The translations under genes were made by a program, and so were the position numbers. Shown piece by piece: positions 26,776 through 36,086 of a DNA stretch of 64,000 nt (positions are counted from its first letter, which is position 1; every line of letters starts with the position of its first letter). Source of the stretch: Paraburkholderia sp041321145. Lineage in GTDB: Bacteria; Pseudomonadota; Gammaproteobacteria; Burkholderiales; Burkholderiaceae. Under the pieces are notes generated by a model, which saw only the letters and a list, made by a program, of their open reading frames with translations, searched no databases and had not been told where the DNA came from. The DNA is taken from assembly GCF_041321145.1 (NCBI RefSeq), contig NZ_JBGGWA010000005.1, positions 1 to 64,000 on the forward strand, written 5' to 3'.

Positions 26776-27873
26776 TCAGCTGCCAACCGCTTCACTCCGC
26801 GCCCCGCAAAGGCTATACCAGCGCACTCCACCGGCATCAACGTCCACCGAAATGTCTCCTCGATATAGCAGGTAATTCAGGCAAGCCTGGCTTTCGCCAG
26901 TCGCGAGACCCAACAATTGCGCATCACTTCCAGTGACCGGTCGTCGAAACAGCGCCGGAAATACGTCCACCACACGGCGAGGCTCCTTGGCCAGCGCTAT
27001 TTTCAGACGCTCCAAAGCCGCCTCCTGTCCCGCAGCGAGGCTTGCCAGGCGCGCATGCAAGCCGTGAAAGCATTCGTTGTGTCCTGGCAATACGAGCACA
27101 TCGTCCGGTACGTTACTGGCAATCTTTTTCAGCGACGTCAACCAGTCGCTCATAGGATCAGCATCCGGCTCCATCGGATGAACAGAGACATTCGAAGAAA
27201 TGCGTGGTAACACCTGGTCGCCCGAAATGAGCAGCTTCAGTTCCGGCGACCACAGACACGCGTGTTCGGGCGAGTGGCCATTACCCACCACCACGACCCA
27301 GTCGTGTTGCCCAATGCGCACCACTTCCTTGTCGCGCAACCGGCGATAGCTGTCTGGCAACGCATAGGTGCCCTTCCCGAAGTTGCCGAAGCGTGCACGA
27401 TAACCCTCGATTGCCGTGTCATCCCATCCCGCACCGAGCAGGAACCTGATCGCGTCAGGTGGAGCTTCGCGGCCATTGTCCGCGACCAGCACCCTGCAGT
27501 GCAGGTACTCGAGACGCGTCATCCATAGCCGGCAGTTAAATCTGCGCGTAAGCCATCCTGCCATGCCAATGTGATCCGGATGCATGTGCGTCACGATGAC
27601 GCGGGTGACCGGGCGGCCCCCTAAAGCCCCTTCGAATAAATCCTCCCAGACTTCTGCCGTGCCCGCATTGCGCAAACCTGTATCGACGACCGTCCAGCCC
27701 GCGCCATCCGCAATCGCCCACAAATTGATGTGATCAAGCGCCAAAGGCATCGGCATCCGGATCCATAGCACGCCCGGCGCTACTTCCAGCGTCTGCCCAG
27801 GTGCTGGCGGCCCCGCGAAGGGATAGGTCAGCTCAGCGACGGTGCCGGACGCGGTGTGTTGTGCTTCTGCCAT
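26776..27873 (-). CDS. MBL-fold metallo-hydrolase
   Basis: 365 residues from the ATG at 27873, chosen because AAGGAG lies seven bases upstream; the frame continues further up without support. The zinc motif THMHPDHIG (about residue 99) is followed by further ligands in GHSPEHAC, SGDQVLP and LPGHNECF, so both metal sites appear complete. Such stand-alone hydrolases cleave thioesters, lactones or glyoxalase-II-type substrates. It is transcribed leftward, convergent with the porin and small genes of the island. A GAGCG-N2-CGCTC palindrome lies about 410 bases upstream, which hints at shared control. A lactonase or acyl-CoA thioesterase role would fit the pathway; this is inference. Confidence 0.88.
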   Translation of the reverse strand: MAEAQHTASGTVAELTYPFAGPPAPGQTLEVAPGVLWIRMPMPLALDHINLWAIADGAGWTVVDTGLRNAGTAEVWEDLFEGALGGRPVTRVIVTHMHPDHIGMAGWLTRRFNCRLWMTRLEYLHCRVLVADNGREAPPDAIRFLLGAGWDDTAIEGYRARFGNFGKGTYALPDSYRRLRDKEVVRIGQHDWVVVVGNGHSPEHACLWSPELKLLISGDQVLPRISSNVSVHPMEPDADPMSDWLTSLKKIASNVPDDVLVLPGHNECFHGLHARLASLAAGQEAALERLKIALAKEPRRVVDVFPALFRRPVTGSDAQLLGLATGESQACLNYLLYRGDISVDVDAGGVRWYSLCGARSEAVGS

Positions 27874-28749
27874 GACTAAACTCCTTTTCAGCTTTCCAAG
27901 GATAAGGCGACCTGTCCATTTCCGGAGCGATTTCCATCCGCTATGGCCGGACACGCATTTCCGGCGGGGTCGTGAATACTCTTTTCGGGGTTTTGTTGCA
28001 AGAAGGCCATGAGCTATGACGTGCGGCACCATGTGAACGACTGAAAGCCTGACGAAGACGCTCAATGCGGCGGTGGCCCGAGTGCGCAAACGCCTGCATC
28101 ATTACCCGCTCGATGTGAGCCTGACGCGCACACGCTCGCATGTAGCCCGCGCAGACCCCGACGACCCCAATTAAGGCATCCAGTTCTTCACATCAAGTAT
28201 TTGCTCACCGCATGGCGCAGCGATGCCTGATGCGAGGTCTCGTCAGCGGGAAGAGCATCAGGCCTGATCGAAAGCGGCCGAGGTGAGCGAACGCTCTTGC
28301 GAGCGCTGCGCCAACCACACATGCCCTCGCGGGAGCCAGAATACCGGACAGCCCGGACGACGACTATTGCCAGTAGTACCAAAGCACGCGCAGTGTTCCT
28401 TGAGCGTCCGGCACAACTGTTGTTGCTGGTCCGGCAGTACCCGGTACCACGTATTGCAATATTGCTCGTCGATCGACTGAAACACCCGCGGAAAGCGGTT
28501 TTCGCCGTCAGTTATCGCGCTCGGCGCTCATCACTTCTCGTGAGAAGGCGACCTACCATCGCACGCACAGCGGCATCACATCAACAGATAGTGAAGGCGC
28601 TTCAGCCCTCAGGCGGACACCCGCGGCAAACACCTTTCGCGGTGTTCAGGTCCTCTTCATCGGCAGCTAAAGCATCCTGACCAGTCCCGACTACAACTTC
28701 TCCCGCCTTAACGCGACAGAACCGTAACTGGTCCGTCGCGGGCGGATGT
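27874..28749. other. Long intergenic stretch upstream of the MBL-hydrolase gene
   Basis: 876 bases without a recognisable gene. Frames on both strands have Arg/Ser-rich, domain-less translations. At about 28059-28173 a plus-strand piece (RKRLHHYPLDVSLT) vaguely recalls the start of IS6-type transposases but is too short and diverged to call. The palindrome at 28285-28296 is listed separately. Confidence 0.4.
28285..28296. promoter_or_regulatory. Further copy of the GAGCG-N2-CGCTC palindrome
   Basis: GAGCG-AA-CGCTC, a perfect inverted repeat matching the cores of the two candidate operators at 8.3-8.5 kb, same spacer length. It is about 410 bases upstream of the leftward MBL-hydrolase start. 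Distance makes direct control uncertain. Confidence 0.35.
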
Positions 28750-29694
28750 TCAATCCAGGTGAGCTAGTTGACTGGCAAGTTCCGGCACGACCGTGAACAG
28801 ATCGCCCACCAGACCATAATCGGCGACGCTGAAGATCGGCGCTTCCGGGTCCTTGTTGATCGCCACGATGACCTTCGAATCCTTCATCCCGGCCAGATGC
28901 TGGATCGCACCCGAGATGCCGACCGCCACGTACAGTTGCGGCGCGACGATCTTGCCGGTCTGGCCGACCTGATAGTCGTTCGGCACGAAGCCCGCATCGA
29001 CCGCTGCGCGCGATGCGCCCAGCGCTGCGTTCAGCTTGTCGGCCAGCGGCTCGAGAACTTTGGTGTAGTTCTCGCCGTTGCCGAGACCCCGGCCGCCCGA
29101 GACGATGATCTTCGCCGAGGTCAGTTCCGGACGATCCAGCTTCGTCACTTCACGGCTCACGAATTGCGAGAGGCCGGTATCCGCTGCCGCTTCGATCTTC
29201 TCGACCGGAGCGCCGCCACCTTCTGCTGCAACCGGGTCGAAGCCGGTCGTACGGACCGTGATGACCTTGATCGGGTCAGCCGATTGGACCGTCGCGATTG
29301 CGTTACCCGCGTAGATCGGACGCTCGAACGTGTCGGCGCTGTCCACGGCGGTGATGTCGCTGATCTGTGCGACATCCAGCTTCGCGGCGATACGCGGGGC
29401 GATGTTCTTGCCGTAGGCCGTCGCTGGCGCGAAGATGTGCGAGTAGTCCTTCGCGATGTTCAGCACTGTCGCTTCGACGTTTTCTGCGAGGCCTGCTTCG
29501 AGCTGCGGGGCGTCGGCCAGTAGCACCTTGCTAACGCCTGCAATCTTCGCTGCTGCATCGGCTGCGGCCTGCGCGTTATGACCTGCGACCAGCACGTGGA
29601 TATCGCCACCAACCTTCTGCGCGGCGGCAATCGTGTTCAGCGTCGCGGCCTTGATCGACGCGTTGTCGTGTTCAGCAATTACCAGATTCGTCAT
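28750..29694 (-). CDS. etfA: Electron transfer flavoprotein alpha subunit
   Basis: 314 residues, standard EtfA. The C-terminal FAD domain contains IIVSGGRGLGN, PNDYQVGQTGKIVAP, VGISGAIQHLAGMKDSK and INKDPEAPIFSVADYGLVGD, all signature parts. With EtfB it carries electrons from acyl-CoA dehydrogenases to ETF-ubiquinone oxidoreductase. AAGGAG lies nine bases before the start, and the etfB stop is 13 bases upstream, so they are co-transcribed. These genes lie downstream of the isobutyryl-CoA genes and could serve both dehydrogenases in the window. Confidence 0.97.
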   Translation of the reverse strand: MTNLVIAEHDNASIKAATLNTIAAAQKVGGDIHVLVAGHNAQAAADAAAKIAGVSKVLLADAPQLEAGLAENVEATVLNIAKDYSHIFAPATAYGKNIAPRIAAKLDVAQISDITAVDSADTFERPIYAGNAIATVQSADPIKVITVRTTGFDPVAAEGGGAPVEKIEAAADTGLSQFVSREVTKLDRPELTSAKIIVSGGRGLGNGENYTKVLEPLADKLNAALGASRAAVDAGFVPNDYQVGQTGKIVAPQLYVAVGISGAIQHLAGMKDSKVIVAINKDPEAPIFSVADYGLVGDLFTVVPELASQLAHLD

Positions 29695-29707
29695 TTCGTC
29701 CGTCTCC

Positions 29708-30457
29708 TTACAGCACCTTGGCTTCGGTCTTCAGCTTCTCGACCAGCGTCTTCACATCCGGCACCTTCACGCCGGCGCTGCGCTTCGGCGGCTCCACCAC
29801 CTTCAGCGTCTTCAGACGCGGTGCCACATCGACACCGAGGTCCTCGGGCTTGAGCGTCTCCAGCGGCTTTTTCTTCGCCTTCATGATGTTCGGCAGCGTC
29901 ACGTAGCGCGGCTCATTGAGGCGCAGGTCGGTGGTGATCACCGCCGGCAGCGTCAGCGACAGCGTTTCGGCGCCGCCATCCACTTCACGCGACACTGCCG
30001 CCTTGCCGTCCGCAACCACCACTTTCGAGGCAAACGTCGCCTGCGGCAGGTTCGCCAGCGCGGCGAGCATCTGGCCGGTCTGGTTCGAGTCGTCGTCGAT
30101 GGCCTGCTTGCCGAGAATGACGAGCGAAGGCTGTTCCTTATCGACCAGCGCCTTCAGCAGTTTGGCCACCGCCAGCGGCTGCAGCTCTTCGTTCGACTCT
30201 ATCAGGATCGCGCGGTCCGCGCCAATCGCCAGCGCCGTGCGCAGCGTTTCCTGCGCCTGCGTCACACCGGCCGACACCGCGATGACTTCTGTCGCGACAC
30301 CCGCCTCCTTCAGGCGCACCGCTTCTTCCATCGCAATTTCGTCGAACGGGTTCATCGACATCTTTACATTCACGATGTCGACGCCCGTGCCGTCCGACTT
30401 CACACGGGCTTTCACGTTGTAATCGACCACTCTCTTCACTGGCACCAGAATCTTCAT
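29708..30457 (-). CDS. etfB: Electron transfer flavoprotein beta subunit
   Basis: 249 residues, full length. Marks are the N-terminus MKILVPVKRVVDYNVKARVK (split here by family variation), MNPFDEIAMEEAVRLKE, the AMP-binding region GKQAIDDDSNQTGQMLAA, and the ETF-beta signature LNEPRYVTLPNIMKAKKKPL, which includes the recognition loop touching partner dehydrogenases. It binds AMP and pairs with EtfA. It starts 185 bases after the HIBYL-CoA hydrolase stop, on the same strand, so it may be the tail of that operon or have its own promoter. Confidence 0.97.
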   Translation of the reverse strand: MKILVPVKRVVDYNVKARVKSDGTGVDIVNVKMSMNPFDEIAMEEAVRLKEAGVATEVIAVSAGVTQAQETLRTALAIGADRAILIESNEELQPLAVAKLLKALVDKEQPSLVILGKQAIDDDSNQTGQMLAALANLPQATFASKVVVADGKAAVSREVDGGAETLSLTLPAVITTDLRLNEPRYVTLPNIMKAKKKPLETLKPEDLGVDVAPRLKTLKVVEPPKRSAGVKVPDVKTLVEKLKTEAKVL

Positions 30458-30642
30458 TCGAGAATATCTTCCAAATGTTTAACGAAATTGTCCGCGCGGA
30501 CCACCAAATCGCGAAACCGGGAAACGCGTCTGTCCCCGACACATATCCGATGGTTCCGCTTCTTCTGCCTTCTGACCAGGAGTGCTCCACGCAGCCGAAA
30601 CCGCCGTGATAAGTAGGCGAGCGAATCGCGCATTCAGCCGGT

Positions 30643-31755
30643 CTAGGCGAGATCCCGCAGTGGATGCTCCTCGCGACTCCACGGGGAATCAAAAAATCTG
30701 CTGACCATTGGCTGCGTGACTTCGTCAAGAGTTGCAGCACGCCATCGCGGCCTCTTGTCCTTGTCGATGAGTAGTGCACGAATTCCCTCGATGACATCTC
30801 CGTCATCGAACGCCCGATAGACCATCCCCAGTTCCATGCGAAAGCAATCGGCAAGTTCCGCCTGCCGGCCCCGCAACAGTTGTTCTATGGTTACACACAT
30901 CATCAGCGGTGAACGCTGGCGCAAGATCTCCGCGGTGGTACTCGCCCATTCGACGTAACGCGGATCACGTTCCTCATCCAGCGAGTCGATAACCTCGCCG
31001 ACGCTCCGCGCCGGATCGAAATGACGCTGGATGGCTGGCATCAGCCCCTCAAGTGAAGGCCGACCGGAATCGGCGCGGTGCCCTGTCCGTATCGCACTGC
31101 GCAGATCTGCCAACGGTTCCTGGGTCCATGTGATAGCGGATAGCAGGCCGTCGAGATCATACAGGCGCTCGCCCTCCGCGAACGTATCCGCCAGACCCGC
31201 GAACAATGCGTCCGCGGCATTCAACGTCACGCCGGTTATCCCCAGATACAGGCCAAGTTCGAACGGCATTTTCGCCAGAAAGTAACTCGCACCGACGTCG
31301 GGAAAAAGCCCGATCGCTGTTTCGGGCATCGCAATCTGGCTGCGCGAGGTCACGACTCGCAGAGCCGCACCCTGGGCGATGCCCATTCCACCGCCCATCA
31401 CCAGGCCATCCATCACCGCGACACAGGGTTTGGGATACTGATGAAGCATGTAGTCTAGGAGGTACTCGTCGACGAAAAAGTCCCGATATAACGGGGTGCG
31501 GTCGTGATAGCTCTGATACAGCGCCCGGATGTCCCCACCCGCACAAAAGGCCCTATCCCCAGCACCACGAATGACCACCGCGCGGATCGCTGGATCGTTC
31601 TTCCATTGTGAAAGACGCTCGGTCAAGCCCAATACCATCGCGTGGGTGAGGGCATTGTGAGCATTGGGGCGCCTTAGCGTGACAACGCCCACGTGATTGA
31701 TTTCCTGAATCACTAGTTCTTGCGCCGCTGTTTCCGGCTGCGGGTCGACGTTCAT
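30643..31755 (-). CDS. 3-hydroxyisobutyryl-CoA hydrolase
   Basis: 370 residues from the ATG at 31755 with GAGG upstream, 19 bases after the preceding gene. It has a crotonase fold with the extended length and the marks of HIBYL-CoA hydrolases: DRAFCAGGDIRALY, GLVMGGGMGIAQGA and GLFPDVGASYFLAKMP. It frees 3-hydroxyisobutyrate from its CoA ester in valine breakdown, feeding MmsB and MmsA, encoded 3-7 kb away. The neighbours, a short-chain acyl-CoA dehydrogenase and an enoyl-CoA hydratase, are the two preceding steps of the same pathway, which supports the assignment over a plain hydratase. Confidence 0.9.
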   Translation of the reverse strand: MNVDPQPETAAQELVIQEINHVGVVTLRRPNAHNALTHAMVLGLTERLSQWKNDPAIRAVVIRGAGDRAFCAGGDIRALYQSYHDRTPLYRDFFVDEYLLDYMLHQYPKPCVAVMDGLVMGGGMGIAQGAALRVVTSRSQIAMPETAIGLFPDVGASYFLAKMPFELGLYLGITGVTLNAADALFAGLADTFAEGERLYDLDGLLSAITWTQEPLADLRSAIRTGHRADSGRPSLEGLMPAIQRHFDPARSVGEVIDSLDEERDPRYVEWASTTAEILRQRSPLMMCVTIEQLLRGRQAELADCFRMELGMVYRAFDDGDVIEGIRALLIDKDKRPRWRAATLDEVTQPMVSRFFDSPWSREEHPLRDLA

Positions 31756-31774
31756 GTTGTTCCTCACTGGCGCA

Positions 31775-32563
31775 TCAGGCGTTGCGCCACTTAGGCGCAC
31801 GCTTTTCAAGGAACGCACGGACGCCCTCCTGCTGATCGGCTCCGTCGAACAGATCAACAAACCGTTCGCGCTCGAGTGCCAGAGCGGCCGCCCGGGGGAC
31901 ACCGTTGCGTGCGTGATGGATCAATCCCTTGCTGAACGTCACAGCCTGCGGACTCAGCGTGATAACGCGCTGCGCCATTGCGACAGCCGCATCGCGCGCA
32001 GCACCCCGGCCGACGACCTCTTCCACCAGACCGATGCGAAGCGCCGTCGCCGCGTCGACCCGTTCGCCCGTCAGAATCATCCGCTTGGCCCATCCCTCCC
32101 CTACCAGCCAGGGCAGCGTCTGGGTCCCGCATCCACACGGCAGCAGACCGACTGCAGTTTCGGGCAACGCCAGTTGCGACTGGTCCTCGGCAATGCGGAT
32201 GTCGCACGCAAGTGCACATTCAAGCCCGCCACCCATTGCATAACCATTGATTGCGGCAATCACGACCGGACTTGCGTTCTGCAGCGCCTCGAAGGCTGCG
32301 CCGAAACGCTGGGCCGCCACCCGCGCGACGTCGTGATTCCCGTCGGCGAAGGCATTGAGATCAGCCCCGGCACTGAAAAACTTCGGGCCGTCCCCTGTGA
32401 CGACAACGGCGCGCACCCGTTCGTCTTCATCCAGCGACTCTATCGCGCGTTGCAGCTGGCTCAATCCCTCGGGCGTAAACGCGTTAGCAGGGGGACGCCT
32501 GAGCGTGAGTACGGCGACCGTGCCGTCGTTCAAATGGTCCACACCGATCATTTCAGCACTCAT
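31775..32563 (-). CDS. Enoyl-CoA hydratase (methacrylyl-CoA step)
   Basis: 262 residues from the ATG at 32563, which has AGGAGG seven bases upstream; the longer frame is not needed. Crotonase marks are PKFFSAGADLNAF, NGYAMGGGLECALACD and LPETAVGLLPCGCGTQTLP, with both catalytic acids in place (Glu in GGLECAL, Glu in ALPETAVG). It hydrates a 2-enoyl-CoA. Between isobutyryl-CoA dehydrogenase-like and HIBYL-CoA hydrolase genes it most likely hydrates methacrylyl-CoA to 3-hydroxyisobutyryl-CoA. Confidence 0.9.
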   Translation of the reverse strand: MSAEMIGVDHLNDGTVAVLTLRRPPANAFTPEGLSQLQRAIESLDEDERVRAVVVTGDGPKFFSAGADLNAFADGNHDVARVAAQRFGAAFEALQNASPVVIAAINGYAMGGGLECALACDIRIAEDQSQLALPETAVGLLPCGCGTQTLPWLVGEGWAKRMILTGERVDAATALRIGLVEEVVGRGAARDAAVAMAQRVITLSPQAVTFSKGLIHHARNGVPRAAALALERERFVDLFDGADQQEGVRAFLEKRAPKWRNA

Positions 32564-32672
32564 TGGAACTCCTCCTGTCGACCTGGTAGTGACGTACGGC
32601 ACGAAATGAATTTCACGCCGGCTGTTTGTTGAGTGGCAAATCACCCGCATGGCGCACGGCATTCATGCGACG

Positions 32673-33809
32673 TCAATCGAGCTGCCTTGCGATGACCATG
32701 CGTTGTACTTCGCTGGTGCCTTCGTAGATCTGCGTAATCCGGGCGTCCCGGTAATGCCGTTCGACAGGATAGTCTTCAAGATACCCATATCCGCCATGGA
32801 TCTCGATCGCCCGCGAGCAAACCTCCTCGGCAACTTCCGATGCATATAGTTTGGCCTGGGACGCTTCCGACAGACAGGGTAGCCCGGCGCTGCGCAGACG
32901 CGCCGCATGATGAACGAGCAGGCGTGCGGCGTTTAGACGGGTGATCATGTCAGCCAGCATGTTGCCCACAGACTGGTGTTCCCGTATCGGTTTTCCGAAC
33001 TGAATCCGCTGCGCTGCATAAGAGCGTGCGGCGTCAAACGCCGCACGCGCGATACCAATCGCCTGGGCTGCAATGCCGATCCGGCCGCCCTCGAGATTCG
33101 ACAACGCGATCTTCAACCCTTCTCCACGACGACCAAGCACGCTGCTCTCAGGCACGGTGCAGTCTTCCAGCGTGACTGGGCACGTATCCGATGCGCGTAT
33201 CCCCAATTTTTTCTCTGGCTTGCCGACCTTGAAACCTGGCGTGTGGGTCGGCACGATAAACGCGGAAATACCGCGCTTGCCAGCGTCCAGATCCGTGACC
33301 GCAAACACAATGGCCACTGCGGCCCGCCTACCATTGGTCACGAACTGTTTGCTCCCATTGAGGACCCACATTCCGTCGCGCAACACCGCACGGGTGCGCA
33401 GATTGTGCGCCTCCGAGCCGGCTTGAGGCTCCGTCAGACAAAACGCACCGATCGCGCGCCCACTGGCGAGATCCCCCAGATAGAGTGACTTCTGCTCGTG
33501 GGTTCCAAAGTTCAGGATAGGGCCGCATCCGACGGAATTGTGCACGCTCATCATCGTTGCGCACGACGCACAACCGGCCGCGATTTCTTCCATTGCAAGC
33601 GCATAGGCAACGTAATCCGTGTAGGTACCACCCCACTCTGCTGGAACAATCATCCCCATCAGGCCCAGCTCACCGAGCTGCGAAACGATGTTTTGTGGGA
33701 TGTCGCCATCACGATCCCACTTCGCCGCGTGCGGCGCCAGGCATCGGGTAGCGAAGTCGCGGGCCGCGTCGCGGATCATTCGCTGCTCGTCAGTGAAGAA
33801 GTCTGGCAT
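32673..33809 (-). CDS. Acyl-CoA dehydrogenase, probably isobutyryl-CoA dehydrogenase
   Basis: 378 residues. FAD and substrate motifs are AFCLTEPQAGSEAHNLRT, NGSKQFVTNG and the C-terminal IYEGTSEVQRMVIAR, whose Glu is the catalytic base of short-chain and branched-chain types. It is first gene of the leftward valine-type operon and faces a divergent AraC regulator across 208 bases. It would oxidise isobutyryl-CoA to methacrylyl-CoA with electrons passing to EtfAB. No strong ribosome site precedes the ATG; a start within a few codons could be different. A general short-chain role is the alternative. Confidence 0.9.
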   Translation of the reverse strand: MPDFFTDEQRMIRDAARDFATRCLAPHAAKWDRDGDIPQNIVSQLGELGLMGMIVPAEWGGTYTDYVAYALAMEEIAAGCASCATMMSVHNSVGCGPILNFGTHEQKSLYLGDLASGRAIGAFCLTEPQAGSEAHNLRTRAVLRDGMWVLNGSKQFVTNGRRAAVAIVFAVTDLDAGKRGISAFIVPTHTPGFKVGKPEKKLGIRASDTCPVTLEDCTVPESSVLGRRGEGLKIALSNLEGGRIGIAAQAIGIARAAFDAARSYAAQRIQFGKPIREHQSVGNMLADMITRLNAARLLVHHAARLRSAGLPCLSEASQAKLYASEVAEEVCSRAIEIHGGYGYLEDYPVERHYRDARITQIYEGTSEVQRMVIARQLD

Positions 33810-34017
33810 CTGTTATCAGCAAGAATTAAAGGGTGGGAAAGCCGCGCCTAACAGTGGCAGACGCTCGGCGAATCACGCACCTGTTTCCGTCAGAGAGGAA
33901 CATCATTCGCTATTGCGAGTATGTGAACTGGAGCGGAAAATGACCATGTCCGAACCATTCAAAGTGATTGGATGAATTTGCCATATTGGATAGAATCGCT
34001 CGTCGGGTATAAGGGAA

Positions 34018-35028
34018 ATGCAATTGGCCGCGCCGAAAGGTACCATCGCTATCTGCTTCGTGGAGAAGGCGCTTCAGCCAGTGCGTGAGCGAGGCCTCGA
34101 CATTGATGCTCTTCTTGCCGCCGCAGGCGTTCCGGCGCGTCTGCTCGCACTACCTCAAACCCGCGTATCAGCAGCAAGCTACAGCACGCTTTGGCGCCAG
34201 ATCAACCATGCGCTCGACGATGAATTTTTCGGCCAGGATTCGCGCCGCATGAAGGTCGGCAGTTTTGCGATGCTGTGTCATATCGTGATTCATTGCCAGA
34301 CACTCGGGCACGCGCTGCGCCGGGCTTTGCGATACTTTGACCTCTTGCTTGACGATCTGAGCTGCACGTTGAGCGTTGAGCGCGCGGACGCGCGGGTAAC
34401 GCTGCATGTTCGCGCAGGCACACCCGTGCGGATATTCGCGCACGGAACGTTGCTCGTCATGTTGCACGGACTGATGTGCTGGCTCGTCGGACGGCGCATC
34501 CGAATCCGCGTCGCGCATTTTGCTTATCCGGAACCCGCCTACAGTACGGAATACCACCTGATGTATTCGCCCGTGCTTGAATTCTGCTGTCCCTGCACCG
34601 ATATTGTTTTCGACGGGTCATATCTTGATCTACCAGTTATCCAGACAGAACAAACTCTCAAGAGCTTTCTGCGCACGGCTCCCGAAAACGTGGTCCTGAA
34701 GTACAAGAACCAGCATGGACTGGCAGCAAGAATCCGGGAGAAACTGAAGACCCAACCGCTCGACAGGTGGCCAACGTTTGACGGATTGGCAACCGGGTTA
34801 GGTTTGGGCGCTTCCACCCTTCGCCGGCGACTGAAGGACGAAGGGCAGACCTATCAGATCATCAAGGATGAATTGCGTAGAGACATGGCTATCAGTTTTC
34901 TCTGCGATACGGAGAAGAACGTCGACGAGATCGCAATTGAGCTTGGATTCGCTGAACCGAGTGCGTTCCATCGCGCGTTCAGAAGATGGACCGGCGCCCG
35001 TCCCGGCGCCTATCGACTCAGAAGTTAA
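34018..35028 (+). CDS. AraC-family regulator with arabinose-binding-like (OruR/ArgR-type) N-domain
   Basis: 336 residues from the ATG at 34018 with AAGGGA just upstream. The N-terminal 200 residues are of the large ligand domain type found in OruR-like regulators (ALDDEFFGQDSRRMKVGSF, LRRALRYFDLLLDDL). The C-terminal double HTH (about 240-335) includes LGLGASTLRRRLKDEGQTYQ and IAIELGFAEPSAFHRAFRRWTG. It is divergent from the isobutyryl-CoA genes and lies before mmsBA, in the role MmsR has in Pseudomonas. It probably activates valine/isobutyrate genes on sensing a pathway intermediate; the effector is not known. Confidence 0.9.
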   Translation: MQLAAPKGTIAICFVEKALQPVRERGLDIDALLAAAGVPARLLALPQTRVSAASYSTLWRQINHALDDEFFGQDSRRMKVGSFAMLCHIVIHCQTLGHALRRALRYFDLLLDDLSCTLSVERADARVTLHVRAGTPVRIFAHGTLLVMLHGLMCWLVGRRIRIRVAHFAYPEPAYSTEYHLMYSPVLEFCCPCTDIVFDGSYLDLPVIQTEQTLKSFLRTAPENVVLKYKNQHGLAARIREKLKTQPLDRWPTFDGLATGLGLGASTLRRRLKDEGQTYQIIKDELRRDMAISFLCDTEKNVDEIAIELGFAEPSAFHRAFRRWTGARPGAYRLRS

Positions 35029-35153
35029 TGACAACCCGCCCGGCAACAACAACCCGGTTCCGCCAAATTGAGTCGGTGCTCTCGCGGACTGGGAGAAGCA
35101 TCGAAAATGCAGCTGCGCCGTTGATAGCAGCACCGCTGCACCCTGAACCTGGT

Positions 35154-36050
35154 TTAGCGGGGTTTTTCTTCAAAGCTGTACAACTTGATCACCGCGGAAA
35201 AATCCAGCCGTCCCGCGCCCCTCGTGCTCATGGTTTGATAAAGCTGCTGGGCAAGCGTACCGAGATAGACGGGTTGTCGCGCGGTTTTCGCGGCGTCGGC
35301 GGCAAGGCCCAGGTCCTTGAGCATCAGATCTGTACCAAAGCCACCGGTATAGCCGCGCGACGACGGTGCCGTTTCGATCACACCCGGGAACGGGTTATAG
35401 GTATCTGAACTCCAGCAACGGCCGGTGGAAGTGTTGATGATCCCGCCCAGCACCTTCGGATCGATGCCGAGCGCGGCACCCAACGACATCGCTTCGGCAA
35501 CGCCCGCCATCGTGACACCCAGCACGAGGTTATTGCAGATCTTTGCGACCTGCCCCGTGCCGGTATCACCGCAATGGACGATGTTCTTGCCCATGGCCGA
35601 CAGCACCGGCTTGACCTGCTCGTACACCGCCGCGCTGCCACCCACCATGAACGTCAGCGTGCCCGCTGCTGCGCCGCCCGTGCCCCCCGAAACGGGCGCA
35701 TCGACGAACGCGTTGCCGTGCTGCGCGGCAAGTTCAGCGAAGGCCTTTACGCTCGCTGGGTCGATCGTGCTCGAATCGATGATCGTCACGCCCCTGGCGA
35801 TACCGGCGAGCACCCCGTCGTTGGCGGTCAGTACGTTGCGCACATGAGCCGCCGCAGGCAACATCGTGATCACGCATTCGACGTCCGTCACGGCCGCCTT
35901 CGGCGAACCCGCCGCTTTCGCGCCTGCCTCGACCAGCGCCTGCACGGCCTGCGCGTTCAGGTCGAATACGTTCACAACATGGCCGGCCCTCAGCAGATTG
36001 TGCGCCATCGGCGCACCCATATTGCCAAGTCCGACAAAGCCGATTTTCAT
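35154..36050 (-). CDS. mmsB: 3-hydroxyisobutyrate dehydrogenase
   Basis: 298 residues. The Rossmann N-terminus IGFVGLGNMGAPMAHNLLRAG shows the family NAD motif; FVDAPVSGGTGGAAAGTL is the substrate-binding signature, and the catalytic Lys lies in GQVAKICNN. It oxidises 3-hydroxyisobutyrate to methylmalonate semialdehyde, the substrate of MmsA encoded immediately upstream in the same direction (gap of 36 bases). GGAG precedes the ATG. Order mmsA-mmsB matches known mms operons. Confidence 0.95.
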   Translation of the reverse strand: MKIGFVGLGNMGAPMAHNLLRAGHVVNVFDLNAQAVQALVEAGAKAAGSPKAAVTDVECVITMLPAAAHVRNVLTANDGVLAGIARGVTIIDSSTIDPASVKAFAELAAQHGNAFVDAPVSGGTGGAAAGTLTFMVGGSAAVYEQVKPVLSAMGKNIVHCGDTGTGQVAKICNNLVLGVTMAGVAEAMSLGAALGIDPKVLGGIINTSTGRCWSSDTYNPFPGVIETAPSSRGYTGGFGTDLMLKDLGLAADAAKTARQPVYLGTLAQQLYQTMSTRGAGRLDFSAVIKLYSFEEKPR

Positions 36051-36086
36051 GGTTGCGTCTCCACTTCGTTTTCAAAGGCCCATCGC

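Noticed and set aside
28059..28173. Possible IS6-type transposase start (RKRLHHYPLDVSLT)
   Set aside because: Only about a dozen residues look similar, and no DDE motifs or terminal repeats were found.
29633..30616. 327-residue plus-strand frame opposite etfB
   Set aside because: Antisense shadow; etfB on the minus strand is certain.
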